64,000 nucleotides of DNA, taken from NCBI RefSeq assembly GCF_029714325.1, contig NZ_CP121666.1, positions 4,960,001 through 5,024,000 of the forward strand. Reading direction: 5' to 3'. The translations under genes and the position numbers were made by a program. This DNA comes from Bradyrhizobium sp. CB1717. Its GTDB lineage: Bacteria; Pseudomonadota; Alphaproteobacteria; Rhizobiales; Xanthobacteraceae. Below, in pieces: positions 17,748-26,831 of this stretch. The notes under the pieces are model-generated. The model did not search any database and had not been told where the DNA came from. It worked only from the letters and a program-made list of their open reading frames with translations. Every line of letters begins with the position of its first letter. Position 1 is the stretch's first letter.

Positions 17748-19199
17748 CTAGCCTTGGACCTCCGGCTTCCTGCCGCGTCCGAGCGCGAATTGACCGACCG
17801 GGCCCTCGATATGGAATTCCAACTCCGTCATTTTCGCGAACAGATCGATGTTGGTGCTGCCAATGGCGCAGCCGCCGAGGCCCATATCGGTCGCCGCCAG
17901 GTAAAGCGTCTGAATCAGGCTGCCGACATCCTTCAGGATCAACGAATATGCGATTGAGCTGTATTTCCAGGAGACCCGCCCAAAACGCGCCGCGATCGTG
18001 ATGAGGATTTGTGGTTGACCCGGCGCGTCCATGGCGAACTGGGCAGCCGCCAAATGCGCCTGGAGTTGTTGGGGGGAGGCGCCGATCGCGACTAGCGCGT
18101 GGCTCCCTGCATCATAGTGGTAGAGTCCGCGCGCAAGCCCGTCGCAGTTCGCGACGGTAAGGTACAATTCCAGCTCGTACGCGCTGCCCGCCGACGGATA
18201 AGGCCTTGTGCTGTAGCTGACGTCGGGACCGCCCTCGAAATACGGCTCGCTCTTCCATTCGGACACGACGCGCGCGGTGGTGTCGAGAAACTGTGCGAGT
18301 TCGCCGAGCGTGACCGGATGCTTGTCGTCGAAATCCCGTGTTGAATGGCGTTCGCGCAACAGCTTCGGGAAGTGGGAGTTTGGCTCCGCGGAGGAGAATT
18401 TGCGCAGGTCAATCTTGCTGCCGGCCCAGGGCGGACGTACCGCCGGCGACGGCGGAACGACGCCGGCATAGGTGAAGGCGGCGCCGACCGGGTTGGCTTG
18501 CCGACCCTCCGTGCTTCGCGTGTGAAACACCAGATCATGGAAATCCCAGAGAACGAGATTGCCGTCGCCTTCATTCACTCGCAGGCCGTCGCCGCCTTTC
18601 GCATCGAGCTTGAGCAGGATCTGGCTGTCCAGCAGCAGCTCGAGCAAAAGGAGGTTGAGTGACTTCGGGTCGAGCTTGCCGATCTTCTGAGGCTGCGACA
18701 GCGCAGCAAGGGTGGCGGCGATGGCGGGATCGCCAATCCGGAACAGCGCGGCGGCGCGTGGCGATTCCAGCACCAACTCGTTGCCGCGCCGGCGCAGAAA
18801 GGCAAAGCGCGATAGCACAACGGTGTCACGACTGCCCAGCTTCGCGCGCCGCGGCCAGTAGTCGGGGACCTGGGGCTCGACGACCACGAAGTCCTGCGTG
18901 CTACGCGAAGAGGAGAGGCGGTATTCCAGAAGCCCTTGCCGGGCCAGGCGATGCACCAGTGCGTCGATTTCCCTGGCGAGGATGCTCTTGCCTGCAAACG
19001 AAGCGAGCGGAAGACCGGTGCTCAGATGTCGTGCGCAGTCCATCGCGGCCGCGCTGAATTGTCCGAGGTTGACGGAATAGTCGCCGAGAGAGGCGGCGAT
19101 GTTTCCGTCCGGCTGCATCTGGAGGGAAAAGCGATGGCTCAATCGGGCGGCAATCTCCGGCGCGATCTTCCTGGTCGGCTTTTTCCGGGGAGCACGCAC
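17748..19199 (-). CDS. SagB-type dehydrogenase of a TOMM cluster
   Basis: This 483-residue protein ends in a nitroreductase-fold, FMN-dependent domain (~275-475) with RERHSTRDF, PSAGSAYELELYL and ATDMGLGGCAIGSTN. This is the SagB/ThcOx pattern that oxidises azolines to aromatic azoles on ribosomal peptides. The N-terminal ~260 residues form a SagB-associated helical region. It is the last gene of a three-gene minus-strand set (precursor, cyclodehydratase, dehydrogenase) and follows the cyclodehydratase by 13 bp. Product oxidation, hence thiazole rather than thiazoline rings, is inferred from family knowledge. Confidence 0.88.
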   Translation of the reverse strand: MRAPRKKPTRKIAPEIAARLSHRFSLQMQPDGNIAASLGDYSVNLGQFSAAAMDCARHLSTGLPLASFAGKSILAREIDALVHRLARQGLLEYRLSSSRSTQDFVVVEPQVPDYWPRRAKLGSRDTVVLSRFAFLRRRGNELVLESPRAAALFRIGDPAIAATLAALSQPQKIGKLDPKSLNLLLLELLLDSQILLKLDAKGGDGLRVNEGDGNLVLWDFHDLVFHTRSTEGRQANPVGAAFTYAGVVPPSPAVRPPWAGSKIDLRKFSSAEPNSHFPKLLRERHSTRDFDDKHPVTLGELAQFLDTTARVVSEWKSEPYFEGGPDVSYSTRPYPSAGSAYELELYLTVANCDGLARGLYHYDAGSHALVAIGASPQQLQAHLAAAQFAMDAPGQPQILITIAARFGRVSWKYSSIAYSLILKDVGSLIQTLYLAATDMGLGGCAIGSTNIDLFAKMTELEFHIEGPVGQFALGRGRKPEVQG

Positions 19200-19212
19200 G
19201 ACGAGCAGGCCT

Positions 19213-21459
19213 TCAGGTGTGTGGAAGGAATGAAGTCAGATCGCTTTCCAGCCGCGGCCGGTCCAACAATCCGAGCCTCACCGGCACGTCGTATAGGCGG
19301 CCCGGTGCGAAGCGGCGATAAAAATGACGCAAGCCCGGAACGAGCACTCGGACGACCGGAACCTCGACGTCGGGACGTGTCTGGTCGAGGACGAGGAAAT
19401 CGTAGCCCGCACGGGCGGCGATCTCGACGCAGGCGATGGCCTGGTCACGCGTATTGTCGTGAAGCTCGAGGCTTGGCGCCGGGGGGACGATCGGGCGATC
19501 GCTCGGTGTCAGGAACGGGTAGTCTTCCAGGCGCAGCGGGGTAACACCGTCGAGGGTCGGCTTCTCGCCGCTCGCACCGCCCATCATGCTGACGGACATG
19601 AATTGGGTCAGCTCGGTGAGGGAGCGCAGCAGGGCTATACGGCGGTCGAAATGCGCGCCGGACCCGAACTCGATATGCTCGTGTCCATCCTGCATCCAGT
19701 GCATGATTGCCACGTAAGTCGGAATGCCGAGGTCGGTGGTGACATCGAGCACCCACAGCTTGCGCCCGGCTTCCGCAAATTGAGTCCGGAGATCCCGGAC
19801 ATAGAAATCGTCGAACTGCTCGAGGTCGACCTCGGCGCGCTGCACCCGGTTGTACCACCAGATCGCGTAGGCATCGCGCTCGATCAGTTCGAGGAAGCCC
19901 TGGACAATCGCTTCGTCGCGGGTGTTGCCGGCCGCGCAGCCGTTGGAATCCGTATGGAAGCCGCCATAAAAGAAGTACAGGAGCCCCGTCGGCAGATATT
20001 TGAAGCGTTTGTCGCGCAACGATGAGACGGGCGACCACTCGGTCCTCGTCGAAGGATCGAACGGCTCGGGCACCGGATGGGGATCGTCCGGTTGCTGGAG
20101 AAACCTGTTCTTGAACTGCGTTTCGCTGAAGAGCTGGACATCGTTGGGAAGAAGCGCGTCGCCAGGCGCGAAATCGGCAAATCGACGGGTCGTCCTGATC
20201 TCATCGCCCTGGAAAATGCCCGAATAGCGTTCGATCGATTCCATCAGCGCGCTGGCTTCGCCCTGCTCGGCGGTCGAGCCCTTGCCAAAACTGCCGCCGC
20301 TCAATCCGGACCTGAGCTGGTCGATGCTGTGGGCGGGCGCGGAGAAATTATGCTGCGCGAAGTAGTTGGTATTCATCGGCAGGTCGACGTCGATTCGTTC
20401 GAGCCTGGTCACCACCCCTGTCAGGGGGCTCACATGTTTGCGGAAGCGCGACACCGTCGACCGCGACGTCACGGTGCGATATCCCCCGCTGGTCATGACG
20501 AGCCTCTTGCCCTCGGCAATTTCGACCAGGGCCGGAGATCGGCGCGGGTTGTTCAGCTTCCTGCTGCCGCAGGTCGGACATTGTGGACGTCGCGTCACGT
20601 AGTGCTTGGCGATGGCGGCGCCGGTGAGGTCGAAACTTGCGATGTGATTGCATAAATCGGTACGAAAATCCGATGCAATTGCCTTGGCGATTTCGACGGC
20701 CGCAAAATGGATTCCAGTCTGACCGACGCTTTCTCTGACGAGCGGCGATATGGCAACCGCATGCGCCGTTCCCCGGTCAAGAAACCCCTTGATCTCCCGG
20801 TTGCGGATCATGCGATCGAACAGGCAGGTCCAGCAGGCGCTCTCGCCCGGTTTGAACACGGGACCGACCAGCGGAAACGCGCCGGATGGCTGTACCAGCA
20901 GCCAGGGCGTCTTGCCGGCCGCGCGTTCCTGGTTCAGTTCAGCAAGTCGCCGGTCGAGATAGTCGTTCGCCAGCGTGATCGTGAACTTCGGCGCTCGCTT
21001 GGCGATTTGAACACCGAGCTTGCTCAACGCCGCGGTCAGCTCCCTGGCGCCTTTGACGTCAATCGACTCAATCCGGACGGGGCAATTAAGAAGATTTTGT
21101 TCGGCGATCTCCAGGGGGATGCCGAGGCTCGCCAGGAAACCGCCGACGGCGTCGTCGAATGCTTTCGGGTTCCGCGCAACGACATATCGGCGATCGAGGA
21201 GCCGCTTGATTGCTTCCTCGATCTTGTTGGCCGGAAAGTGCTTCGAAAGCTGGCCAATGATCTCCGGCCAAGCCTTGCCATGTTTTCCGATCGCGGTGGC
21301 CAAGGCGCAGTAGAGCTCGCCGTGCAGGAAGAACTTGCGGTCCTCGGAATAGAGGCAAACCGCATCGGGGGGCAGTACGTAAGCGGTGAAGTTCGGTGCA
21401 AATCGGAGAATGTCTTTGCGGGTCTGCCGCGCAACGCGGGTCTTGCCAGTTGCAGTCAT
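19213..21459 (-). CDS. Fused E1-like/YcaO cyclodehydratase (TOMM heterocyclase)
   Basis: A 748-residue fusion. The first ~340 residues resemble the leader-binding, E1-like partner (SagC/TOMM leader-binding protein) with a zinc tetrad C209xxC212 (ACWTC) and C294xxC297 (QCPTC). The rest is a YcaO domain with ATP/Mg motifs EASALMESIER (E401, E407, E410) and EAIVQGFLELIER (E516, Q520, E524, E527). Such proteins phosphorylate backbone amides to close Cys, Ser or Thr side chains into azolines. The C-terminus reads LTSFLPHT and lacks the PxPxP tail common in azoline-forming YcaO proteins. Gene order places it between precursor and dehydrogenase, with a hairpin ahead of it. Confidence 0.9.
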   Translation of the reverse strand: MTATGKTRVARQTRKDILRFAPNFTAYVLPPDAVCLYSEDRKFFLHGELYCALATAIGKHGKAWPEIIGQLSKHFPANKIEEAIKRLLDRRYVVARNPKAFDDAVGGFLASLGIPLEIAEQNLLNCPVRIESIDVKGARELTAALSKLGVQIAKRAPKFTITLANDYLDRRLAELNQERAAGKTPWLLVQPSGAFPLVGPVFKPGESACWTCLFDRMIRNREIKGFLDRGTAHAVAISPLVRESVGQTGIHFAAVEIAKAIASDFRTDLCNHIASFDLTGAAIAKHYVTRRPQCPTCGSRKLNNPRRSPALVEIAEGKRLVMTSGGYRTVTSRSTVSRFRKHVSPLTGVVTRLERIDVDLPMNTNYFAQHNFSAPAHSIDQLRSGLSGGSFGKGSTAEQGEASALMESIERYSGIFQGDEIRTTRRFADFAPGDALLPNDVQLFSETQFKNRFLQQPDDPHPVPEPFDPSTRTEWSPVSSLRDKRFKYLPTGLLYFFYGGFHTDSNGCAAGNTRDEAIVQGFLELIERDAYAIWWYNRVQRAEVDLEQFDDFYVRDLRTQFAEAGRKLWVLDVTTDLGIPTYVAIMHWMQDGHEHIEFGSGAHFDRRIALLRSLTELTQFMSVSMMGGASGEKPTLDGVTPLRLEDYPFLTPSDRPIVPPAPSLELHDNTRDQAIACVEIAARAGYDFLVLDQTRPDVEVPVVRVLVPGLRHFYRRFAPGRLYDVPVRLGLLDRPRLESDLTSFLPHT

Positions 21460-21611
21460 TGAGTCAGCACGCTGATCCTGTTTCCGTCACGCTAGATCCC
21501 CGGCGCAAGATGGATCGTCACGACCGCGCGCCGGCATGTTCTCAGAGAATTGAAACGAATTCAGCTGTCACCCGCAAGCCGCCGATGCGAGCGTCGTAGC
21601 GAAATCAAGCA

Positions 21612-21643
21612 ATTGGCCGGACCCTTTCTTGAGGCCGGCCAAT
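21612..21643 (-). terminator. Hairpin between precursor and cyclodehydratase genes
   Basis: Perfect 9-bp stem ATTGGCCGG/CCGGCCAAT with a 14-base loop, 43 bp downstream of the precursor stop codon. A leaky terminator here would make much more precursor than enzyme message, which is usual in ribosomal-peptide operons. No long T-run follows, so read-through is expected. Confidence 0.6.
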
Positions 21644-21686
21644 GACCTATCAACCCGTGAATTCGACATTCGGAACGCGCCGGGCT

Positions 21687-22124
21687 CTAGCACCAGCGGC
21701 AGCGGCCCCACGATGCGCAGCAACCCGCGCATGATACGGCGCATCCCACCACACCAACGCCACAGCCAACGGCACAACCCGCACATCGGCAACCGACGCC
21801 ACATCGGCAACCACGGCAACCCCGACAGCCTCTGCAGCCGCGGCAACCGCCGCATCCGCGCCACGCCAACTGCACGCGGCTACCGGCGTTTTCCTTGTCG
21901 AAGAGATGGAAGGTGGCGAGGCTGACGTCAGCCATTTCCTCTTCATCGAGCGTGATTGCTTGACCGACTCCAAGGTGGGGCAATTGTTGTACGTCGGGTG
22001 TCGGCACGGCGGACGCCGATGCGCCTCCCGCCAGCGAGAACGTCAACCCTGCGGCTCCGAACGCCGGCACGGCGACTTTGGTTACTCGCTTCTTCCCTTT
22101 AGAGGTCTTCTTCGCCTGCCGCAT
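21687..22124 (-). CDS. Cys-rich TOMM precursor peptide (145 aa)
   Basis: The start at 22124 has GGAGGG seven bases upstream, the clearest ribosome binding site in the area. Residues 1-89 form the leader: a Lys/Arg-rich start, a hydrophobic stretch (~17-34) ending in a signal-like ASASA, then an acidic segment (TLDEEEMADVSLATF, FDKEN) suited to enzyme recognition. Residues 90-145 are the core: 17 Cys, 8 Arg, Gly/Ala/Val spacers, two Ser and no acidic residue, beginning with the unit RGC four times (after GCGGC). The core can be read as a substrate for Cys-to-thiazole conversion by the two downstream enzymes. The pattern resembles heterocycloanthracin-type cores but is longer and Arg-rich. A metal-binding protein is the alternative; the enzyme neighbours make it less likely. 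Confidence 0.85.
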   Translation of the reverse strand: MRQAKKTSKGKKRVTKVAVPAFGAAGLTFSLAGGASASAVPTPDVQQLPHLGVGQAITLDEEEMADVSLATFHLFDKENAGSRVQLAWRGCGGCRGCRGCRGCRGCRCGVGCRCAGCAVGCGVGVVGCAVSCAGCCASWGRCRWC

Positions 22125-22363
22125 GGTCGACCCTCCGAGCATTGCAAGAAGCATCCCAGCCGCGGTAAGTCTACGCTCAGGAAATAACGCGAGCAACAAT
22201 TACGCGCACAAAAGCGCGGCGCTGCACGTTCGGATGTATTCATCTTCATGAACGGCAATCAGCACAGCCAGTTGACACAGCGCGTCAACGATCCACGCTC
22301 TCGGCGCGCGTGCAGCTTGCTGCAGTGCCGCAAGCGCATCGAATCTTGAACGGAGAGTTCGGG

Positions 22364-23233
22364 GTGGCAGATCGATCAGGGCGTTTCGCTTGGTATGAAC
22401 TCCTGACCACGGATGTCGCAGCGGCGGGCGCATTTTATCGCAAGGCCGTCGGCTGGGGCGTGAAGGATGAATCGACCCCGGATCTACCTTACATGGTGCT
22501 TCGTAGCGGCGGCGCTCCGCTGGGCGGACTTATGGATATCCCGGAAGAGGGGCGGAGATTGGGGGCGACGCCGCGGTGGATGGGATACGTCGCCGTCGAC
22601 GACCTGGACGCGACCGCCGCGCAGATCAGGCGTCTTGGAGGCACGATCCTTGTGCCGCCGACCGACACCAATATTGGCCGCATAGCAGTCGTTGCCGATC
22701 CGCAGGAGGCGACGTTCGGGCTGATCAAAGAACCGACATATGGCCGACGGAAACCGGGCCGGCCGGACGAGCCGGGGCGTGTCGGCTGGCATGAGTTACT
22801 GGCTACCGACCGGACCGTGATCTTCGATTTCTACAGAGAACTATTCGGTTGGCAGAAGACCGACGCTCAAAGCGAACCAGCGGCCTGGTATCAATTGTTT
22901 TCGGCGGGTGGGCAGACGATCGGCGGCATGCTCACGAAACTTCCGAGCGTAACGCAGCCGAGCTGGCTGCATTACTTCAATGTCGACGACATCGGTGCTG
23001 CCATGAAACATGTGAACGCTGGCGGCGGCCGGATTCTCCAGGGGCCGATCGAATTGCCTGATGGCTGCTGGATCGCACGATGTGTCGATCCCCAGGGCGC
23101 CTTGTTTGCATTGCAGGGGGCCCGGGGTCCGACCAGCATTGAGCCATCCTCGGCTTCGGAAATCGGCTGGTCCGCCAAGTGGGGTGGCATTGCCTCCCAG
23201 GGGAGAATTGTGCTGCCCAAGCCGAAGCGCTAG
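22364..23233 (+). CDS. Two-domain VOC (glyoxalase-fold) protein
   Basis: A 289-residue protein made of two vicinal-oxygen-chelate modules: FAWYELLTTDVAAAGAFYRKAVGW (~8-31) and GWHELLATDRTVIFDFYRELFGW (~145-167). Each is followed by the usual GG and VDD segments. The GTG at 22364 with GGAGAG upstream is preferred to an earlier in-frame GTG. Such tandem proteins include glyoxalases, dioxygenases and antibiotic-binding resistance proteins. Being divergent from the TOMM precursor it could be a self-protection gene, but this is speculation; it may equally be unrelated. Confidence 0.8.
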   Translation: MADRSGRFAWYELLTTDVAAAGAFYRKAVGWGVKDESTPDLPYMVLRSGGAPLGGLMDIPEEGRRLGATPRWMGYVAVDDLDATAAQIRRLGGTILVPPTDTNIGRIAVVADPQEATFGLIKEPTYGRRKPGRPDEPGRVGWHELLATDRTVIFDFYRELFGWQKTDAQSEPAAWYQLFSAGGQTIGGMLTKLPSVTQPSWLHYFNVDDIGAAMKHVNAGGGRILQGPIELPDGCWIARCVDPQGALFALQGARGPTSIEPSSASEIGWSAKWGGIASQGRIVLPKPKR

Positions 23234-23411
23234 CTGCAGCGTCTCTGTCCGGCGCTGACGCGCCTCTGCAATAGCCCGCGTCGGGAGCAGGGGAGCCCTG
23301 TCCGGCCCAAGTTCCCGTTGCGCCGGCCGGGCCTGTGCGGTATCCGGCCGGAAAGGCCTGAGGCGGCTCCCATTTTCCCGCCCGGCCCCAAACCCGAGGA
23401 CGGAAACCGCC

Positions 23412-25262
23412 ATGCCAGCCTATCGCTCCCGCACCACCACCCACGGCCGCAACATGGCGGGCGCGCGCGGCCTCTGGCGCGCGACGGGCATGAAGGACGC
23501 AGATTTCGGCAAGCCGATCATCGCGGTCGTCAACTCGTTCACCCAGTTCGTGCCCGGCCACGTCCACCTCAAGGACCTCGGCCAGCTCGTCGCCCGCGAG
23601 ATCGAGCAGGCCGGCGGCGTCGCCAAGGAGTTCAACACCATCGCGGTCGACGACGGCATCGCCATGGGCCACGACGGCATGCTCTACAGCCTGCCGTCGC
23701 GCGAACTGATCGCCGACAGCGTCGAGTACATGGCCAACGCGCATTGCGCCGACGGCCTCGTCTGCATCTCCAATTGCGACAAGATCACGCCCGGCATGCT
23801 GATGGCCGCGCTGCGGCTCAACATCCCCGCCGTGTTCGTCTCGGGCGGGCCGATGGAGGCCGGCAAGGTCAAGCTGCAGGGCAAGACCAAGGCCGTCGAC
23901 CTCATCGACGCCATGGTCGCCGCCGCTGACTCCAAGGTCAGCGACGAGGACGTCAAGGTGATCGAGCGCTCCGCGTGCCCGACCTGCGGCTCCTGCTCGG
24001 GCATGTTCACCGCGAACTCCATGAACTGCCTGACCGAGGCGCTAGGCCTTGCGCTGCCCGGCAACGGATCGGTGGTCGCGACCCACGCCGACCGCAAGCG
24101 CCTGTTCGTCGAGGCCGGCCATACCATCGTCGATCTCGTCCGCCGCTATTACGAGCAGGACGATGCTTCGGTCCTGCCGCGCAACGTCGCCAACTTCAAG
24201 GCGTTCGAGAACGCGATGACGCTCGACATCGCCATGGGCGGCTCGACCAACACCGTGCTGCATCTCTTGGCCGCCGCTCACGAGGGGCAGGTCGCGTTCA
24301 CCATGAAGGACATCGATCGGCTGTCGCGTCGTGTGCCCGTGCTGTGCAAGGTCGCGCCGTCGGTGGCCGACGTGCATGTCGAGGACGTGCATCGCGCCGG
24401 CGGCATCATGGGCATTCTCGGCGAGCTCGACCGTGCCGGCCTGATCGACACCTCGGTCTCGACCGTGCATGCACCGACCATGAACGAGGCGCTGGAGCGC
24501 TGGGACATCAAGCGCTCCAAGAGCGAGGCGGTGCGCACCTTCTATCGTGCTTCGCCCGGCGGCATCCCGACCCAGGTCGCGTTCAGCCAGGAGCGCCGTT
24601 ACGACGAGCTCGATGCCGACCGCGAGAAGGGCGTCGTGCGCGATCTCGAGCACGCCTTCAGCAAGGACGGCGGCCTCGCCGTGCTCTACGGCAACCTCGC
24701 GCAGGACGGCTGCATCGTGAAGACCGCCGGCGTTGACGCCTCGATCCTGAAGTTCTCCGGCCCCGCGCGCGTGTTCGAAAGCCAGGACGCCGCCGTCGAA
24801 GGCATTCTGGGCGGCAAGGTCGTCGCCGGCGAGGTCGTGGTCATCATCTACGAAGGCCCGCGCGGCGGCCCCGGCATGCAGGAGATGCTGTATCCGACCA
24901 GCTACCTGAAATCGATGGGCCTCGGCAAAGCCTGCGCGCTCGTCACCGACGGCCGCTTCTCCGGCGGCTCCTCGGGCCTGTCGATCGGCCATCTGTCGCC
25001 GGAAGCCGCCGAAGGCGGCAACATCGGCCTCGTGCGCACCGGCGATATCATCGCCATCGACATCCCGAACCGCAGCATCACGCTGGAGGTCTCCGACGAG
25101 GAGCTCGCCAGCCGCCGCGCCGCGGAGGAGGCGAAGGGCGATACCGCCTGGCAGGCGATCGGCCGCAAGCGCAACGTCTCGACCGCGCTGCAGGCTTACG
25201 CTGCGCTCACCACCAGCGCCGCGCGCGGCGCGGTGCGCGAGGTGAAGCGCCGCTCGAACTGA
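23412..25262 (+). CDS. ilvD: Dihydroxy-acid dehydratase
   Basis: This 616-residue enzyme dehydrates dihydroxy-isovalerate and dihydroxy-methylvalerate, the third common step of valine and isoleucine synthesis. Fe-S cysteines are C122 (NCDKITPGM), C195 (in CGSCSGMF, C192/C195); C122 and C195 have the E. coli numbers. Other family motifs are PTCGSC and [22 protein letters not shown] precedes the ATG. Length and sequence are standard, and it appears a single-gene unit ended by the hairpin at 25305. Confidence 0.96.
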   Translation: MPAYRSRTTTHGRNMAGARGLWRATGMKDADFGKPIIAVVNSFTQFVPGHVHLKDLGQLVAREIEQAGGVAKEFNTIAVDDGIAMGHDGMLYSLPSRELIADSVEYMANAHCADGLVCISNCDKITPGMLMAALRLNIPAVFVSGGPMEAGKVKLQGKTKAVDLIDAMVAAADSKVSDEDVKVIERSACPTCGSCSGMFTANSMNCLTEALGLALPGNGSVVATHADRKRLFVEAGHTIVDLVRRYYEQDDASVLPRNVANFKAFENAMTLDIAMGGSTNTVLHLLAAAHEGQVAFTMKDIDRLSRRVPVLCKVAPSVADVHVEDVHRAGGIMGILGELDRAGLIDTSVSTVHAPTMNEALERWDIKRSKSEAVRTFYRASPGGIPTQVAFSQERRYDELDADREKGVVRDLEHAFSKDGGLAVLYGNLAQDGCIVKTAGVDASILKFSGPARVFESQDAAVEGILGGKVVAGEVVVIIYEGPRGGPGMQEMLYPTSYLKSMGLGKACALVTDGRFSGGSSGLSIGHLSPEAAEGGNIGLVRTGDIIAIDIPNRSITLEVSDEELASRRAAEEAKGDTAWQAIGRKRNVSTALQAYAALTTSAARGAVREVKRRSN

Positions 25263-25304
25263 GCGCTGCATCGCTCGCGCTCACGTGCATGGTCAACAAG
25301 TTCT

Positions 25305-25330
25305 GAACGGCCGGCGCAAGCCGGCCGTTC
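25305..25330 (+). terminator. Terminator hairpin of ilvD
   Basis: Perfect 11-bp stem GAACGGCCGGC/GCCGGCCGTTC closed by a GCAA tetraloop, 42 bp after the ilvD stop codon. The T-run is absent, but stem strength and place support a terminator. Confidence 0.7.
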
Positions 25331-25430
25331 GCATTAAGGATGCCCCGACGAACTTCAGCACACCAAGGGTTTACGGCGTATAATGCGGCCACCTTCGCAA
25401 ATCCATTTCGGGCAATTGGGGCACCACATA

Positions 25431-25805
25431 ATGTCGCGTACTCTTGCTGTTGTTTTCTCCACCGCCGTCGCCGCGATTTCGATGACGGGCGCAGCATCTG
25501 CCGGCTGCTACAATTGCTACACGCCGCCGCCGTGCACGACCTGCTATCAGCAGCAATACGTCGCGCCGCAATACCGCACCGTCGATGAGACCGTGATGGT
25601 GTCGCCCGGCTCCGTCGTCGCGCATCGCACGCCCGCGCAGTACCGCACCGTGATGGTGCCGCAGACCGTGATGGTGGCGCCGCCTGGCGTCCAGTACGAG
25701 CGCATCCCGCCGCAATACGCCACGCGCCAGCGCGTCGAAATGGTCTCGCCGGGCTATTCCTATTACGCCCCGGTGCAGATGGGCTGCGCCTCCTGCGGCT
25801 ACTGA
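25431..25805 (+). CDS. Small exported Tyr/Pro/Val-rich protein (124 aa)
   Basis: Signal peptide MSRTLAVVFSTAVAAISM, cleavage near ASA-GC. The mature part has CYNCYTPPPCTTCY at its start, CASCGY at its end, and between them degenerate units of the type PQYRTVDETVMVSPG and AQYRTVMVPQTVMVAPPG. Paired Cys at both ends suggest disulfides or metal binding outside the cytoplasm. Similar repeat proteins are common in rhizobia, without known role. A strong terminator follows. Confidence 0.75.
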   Translation: MSRTLAVVFSTAVAAISMTGAASAGCYNCYTPPPCTTCYQQQYVAPQYRTVDETVMVSPGSVVAHRTPAQYRTVMVPQTVMVAPPGVQYERIPPQYATRQRVEMVSPGYSYYAPVQMGCASCGY

Positions 25806-25831
25806 CGCCCACACAGCAACGAACGAATTTC

Positions 25832-25865
25832 GCGCGGCGCTCCCTCGGGCGCCGCGCTTTCTTTT
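25832..25865 (+). terminator. Rho-independent terminator
   Basis: 9-bp GC stem GCGCGGCGC/GCGCCGCGC, 8-base loop and a following TTTCTTTT, 26 bp after the small exported protein gene. Confidence 0.85.
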
Positions 25866-26332
25866 GGCTGCAAGCAACGGGGCCCGGACCTGAAGCAGAA
25901 ACTCCAGCCGGACCCCGCAACCGGCAACGCCCTGGGCGGTGTCGACGGTCCCGCCAAGGCTAGGCCACCTGGCTGACACTCGCCTGACAGAGCGATTTCT
26001 ATGGGACGAGGGGAGGCCGCCGCGAGCCCGCCAATTTCGCGTTCGCTTGGGCGGTCGATCATGGGGTTATCGATAGCCACAAGGCGGCCCCGGCTGTGGT
26101 GGGGGGCTTTTGAGGTAAGGCCGGGGCCGCTGGAGGTGCTTGGACTCTTGGGGAAGGCCAAGCGATCGATAGCTTACTCTGCGCTTCCGGCGCGGTTCTG
26201 TTCGCTTCAGCACATTGCGATGCCATTTCAGAGCGGAACTATGCCATTTTTTTTCCCGATCCGATTCACACAGATTAATGCAAGCAGAAGGATGGCCGCC
26301 TTTCCTTGCTCGTTGAGCAACCGGGGTCACCA
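25866..26332. other. Interval without a recognisable gene
   Basis: This 467-bp stretch has several open frames with poor codon use and no ribosome binding site. The last 100 bp are AT-richer (a run of nine T at ~26244-26252) and may hold the promoter of the 61-residue gene. Confidence 0.45.
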
Positions 26333-26518
26333 ATGACTGACAAAGAGCCGATGCAGAGCAGGTTTTTCATTCGAATGGGAGGCAAAGGTTGGATGGTCTA
26401 CGATCGAGAGCGCATGGGCCCAGCACTGATCGGGACCGACATGGCGGCCAATTTGACGAAGGAGCGCGCCGAACAGTTGCTACGTGTCCTTATGTCCTCG
26501 CGTGCGGGGTGCCGCTAA
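26333..26518 (+). CDS. Small conserved-type protein (61 aa)
   Basis: The start MTDKEPMQSRFFIRMGGKGW is followed by MVYDRERMGPALIG and a helical end. This resembles small soluble proteins frequent in Bradyrhizobium with no known function. A strong terminator hairpin directly follows, which supports a real gene. Confidence 0.6.
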   Translation: MTDKEPMQSRFFIRMGGKGWMVYDRERMGPALIGTDMAANLTKERAEQLLRVLMSSRAGCR

Positions 26519-26526
26519 GCAGCGGG

Positions 26527-26553
26527 CGCGACAACGGGCGCTTGTCGCGTTTT
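26527..26553 (+). terminator. Terminator after the 61-residue gene
   Basis: 8-bp stem CGCGACAA/TTGTCGCG, 7-base loop, then TTTT. A second hairpin (26562-26594, GGCCCCAACTC/GAGCTGGGGCC) lies just behind. The rest of the gap to 26831 shows nothing. Confidence 0.75.
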
Positions 26554-26831
26554 GAAGAAACGGCCCCAACTCAGTGACAGGAGGAGCTGGGGCCAGAGTT
26601 GCCGGGCGAGCAAGGCTTACGCTTAGCCCGGACTCAACGTTTGCCATCGAACCCAGGTCGCTCGCGATGGGGCAACCGGCGTACCTCGGATTTGCAGTGC
26701 TCTAGATTCCCCTCTGTGTCGGTGCAACCGAAGGGTCCCGTGGTGTCCGCTTGCCAGGTTCGGCGGAGCTGTTCTAACCCATTGGCGGAACGAAACCGCA
26801 CGCCCTTTGATCTTCTCGGTTGCCGGTGAGA

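Noticed and set aside
21568..21925. Other frames across the TOMM core, one plus-strand and one minus-strand
   Set aside because: They are short, lack start signals and are Trp/Arg- or His/Arg-rich by-products of the TGC-GGC repeat; the frame with the 22124 start has the strong ribosome binding site and a sensible leader.
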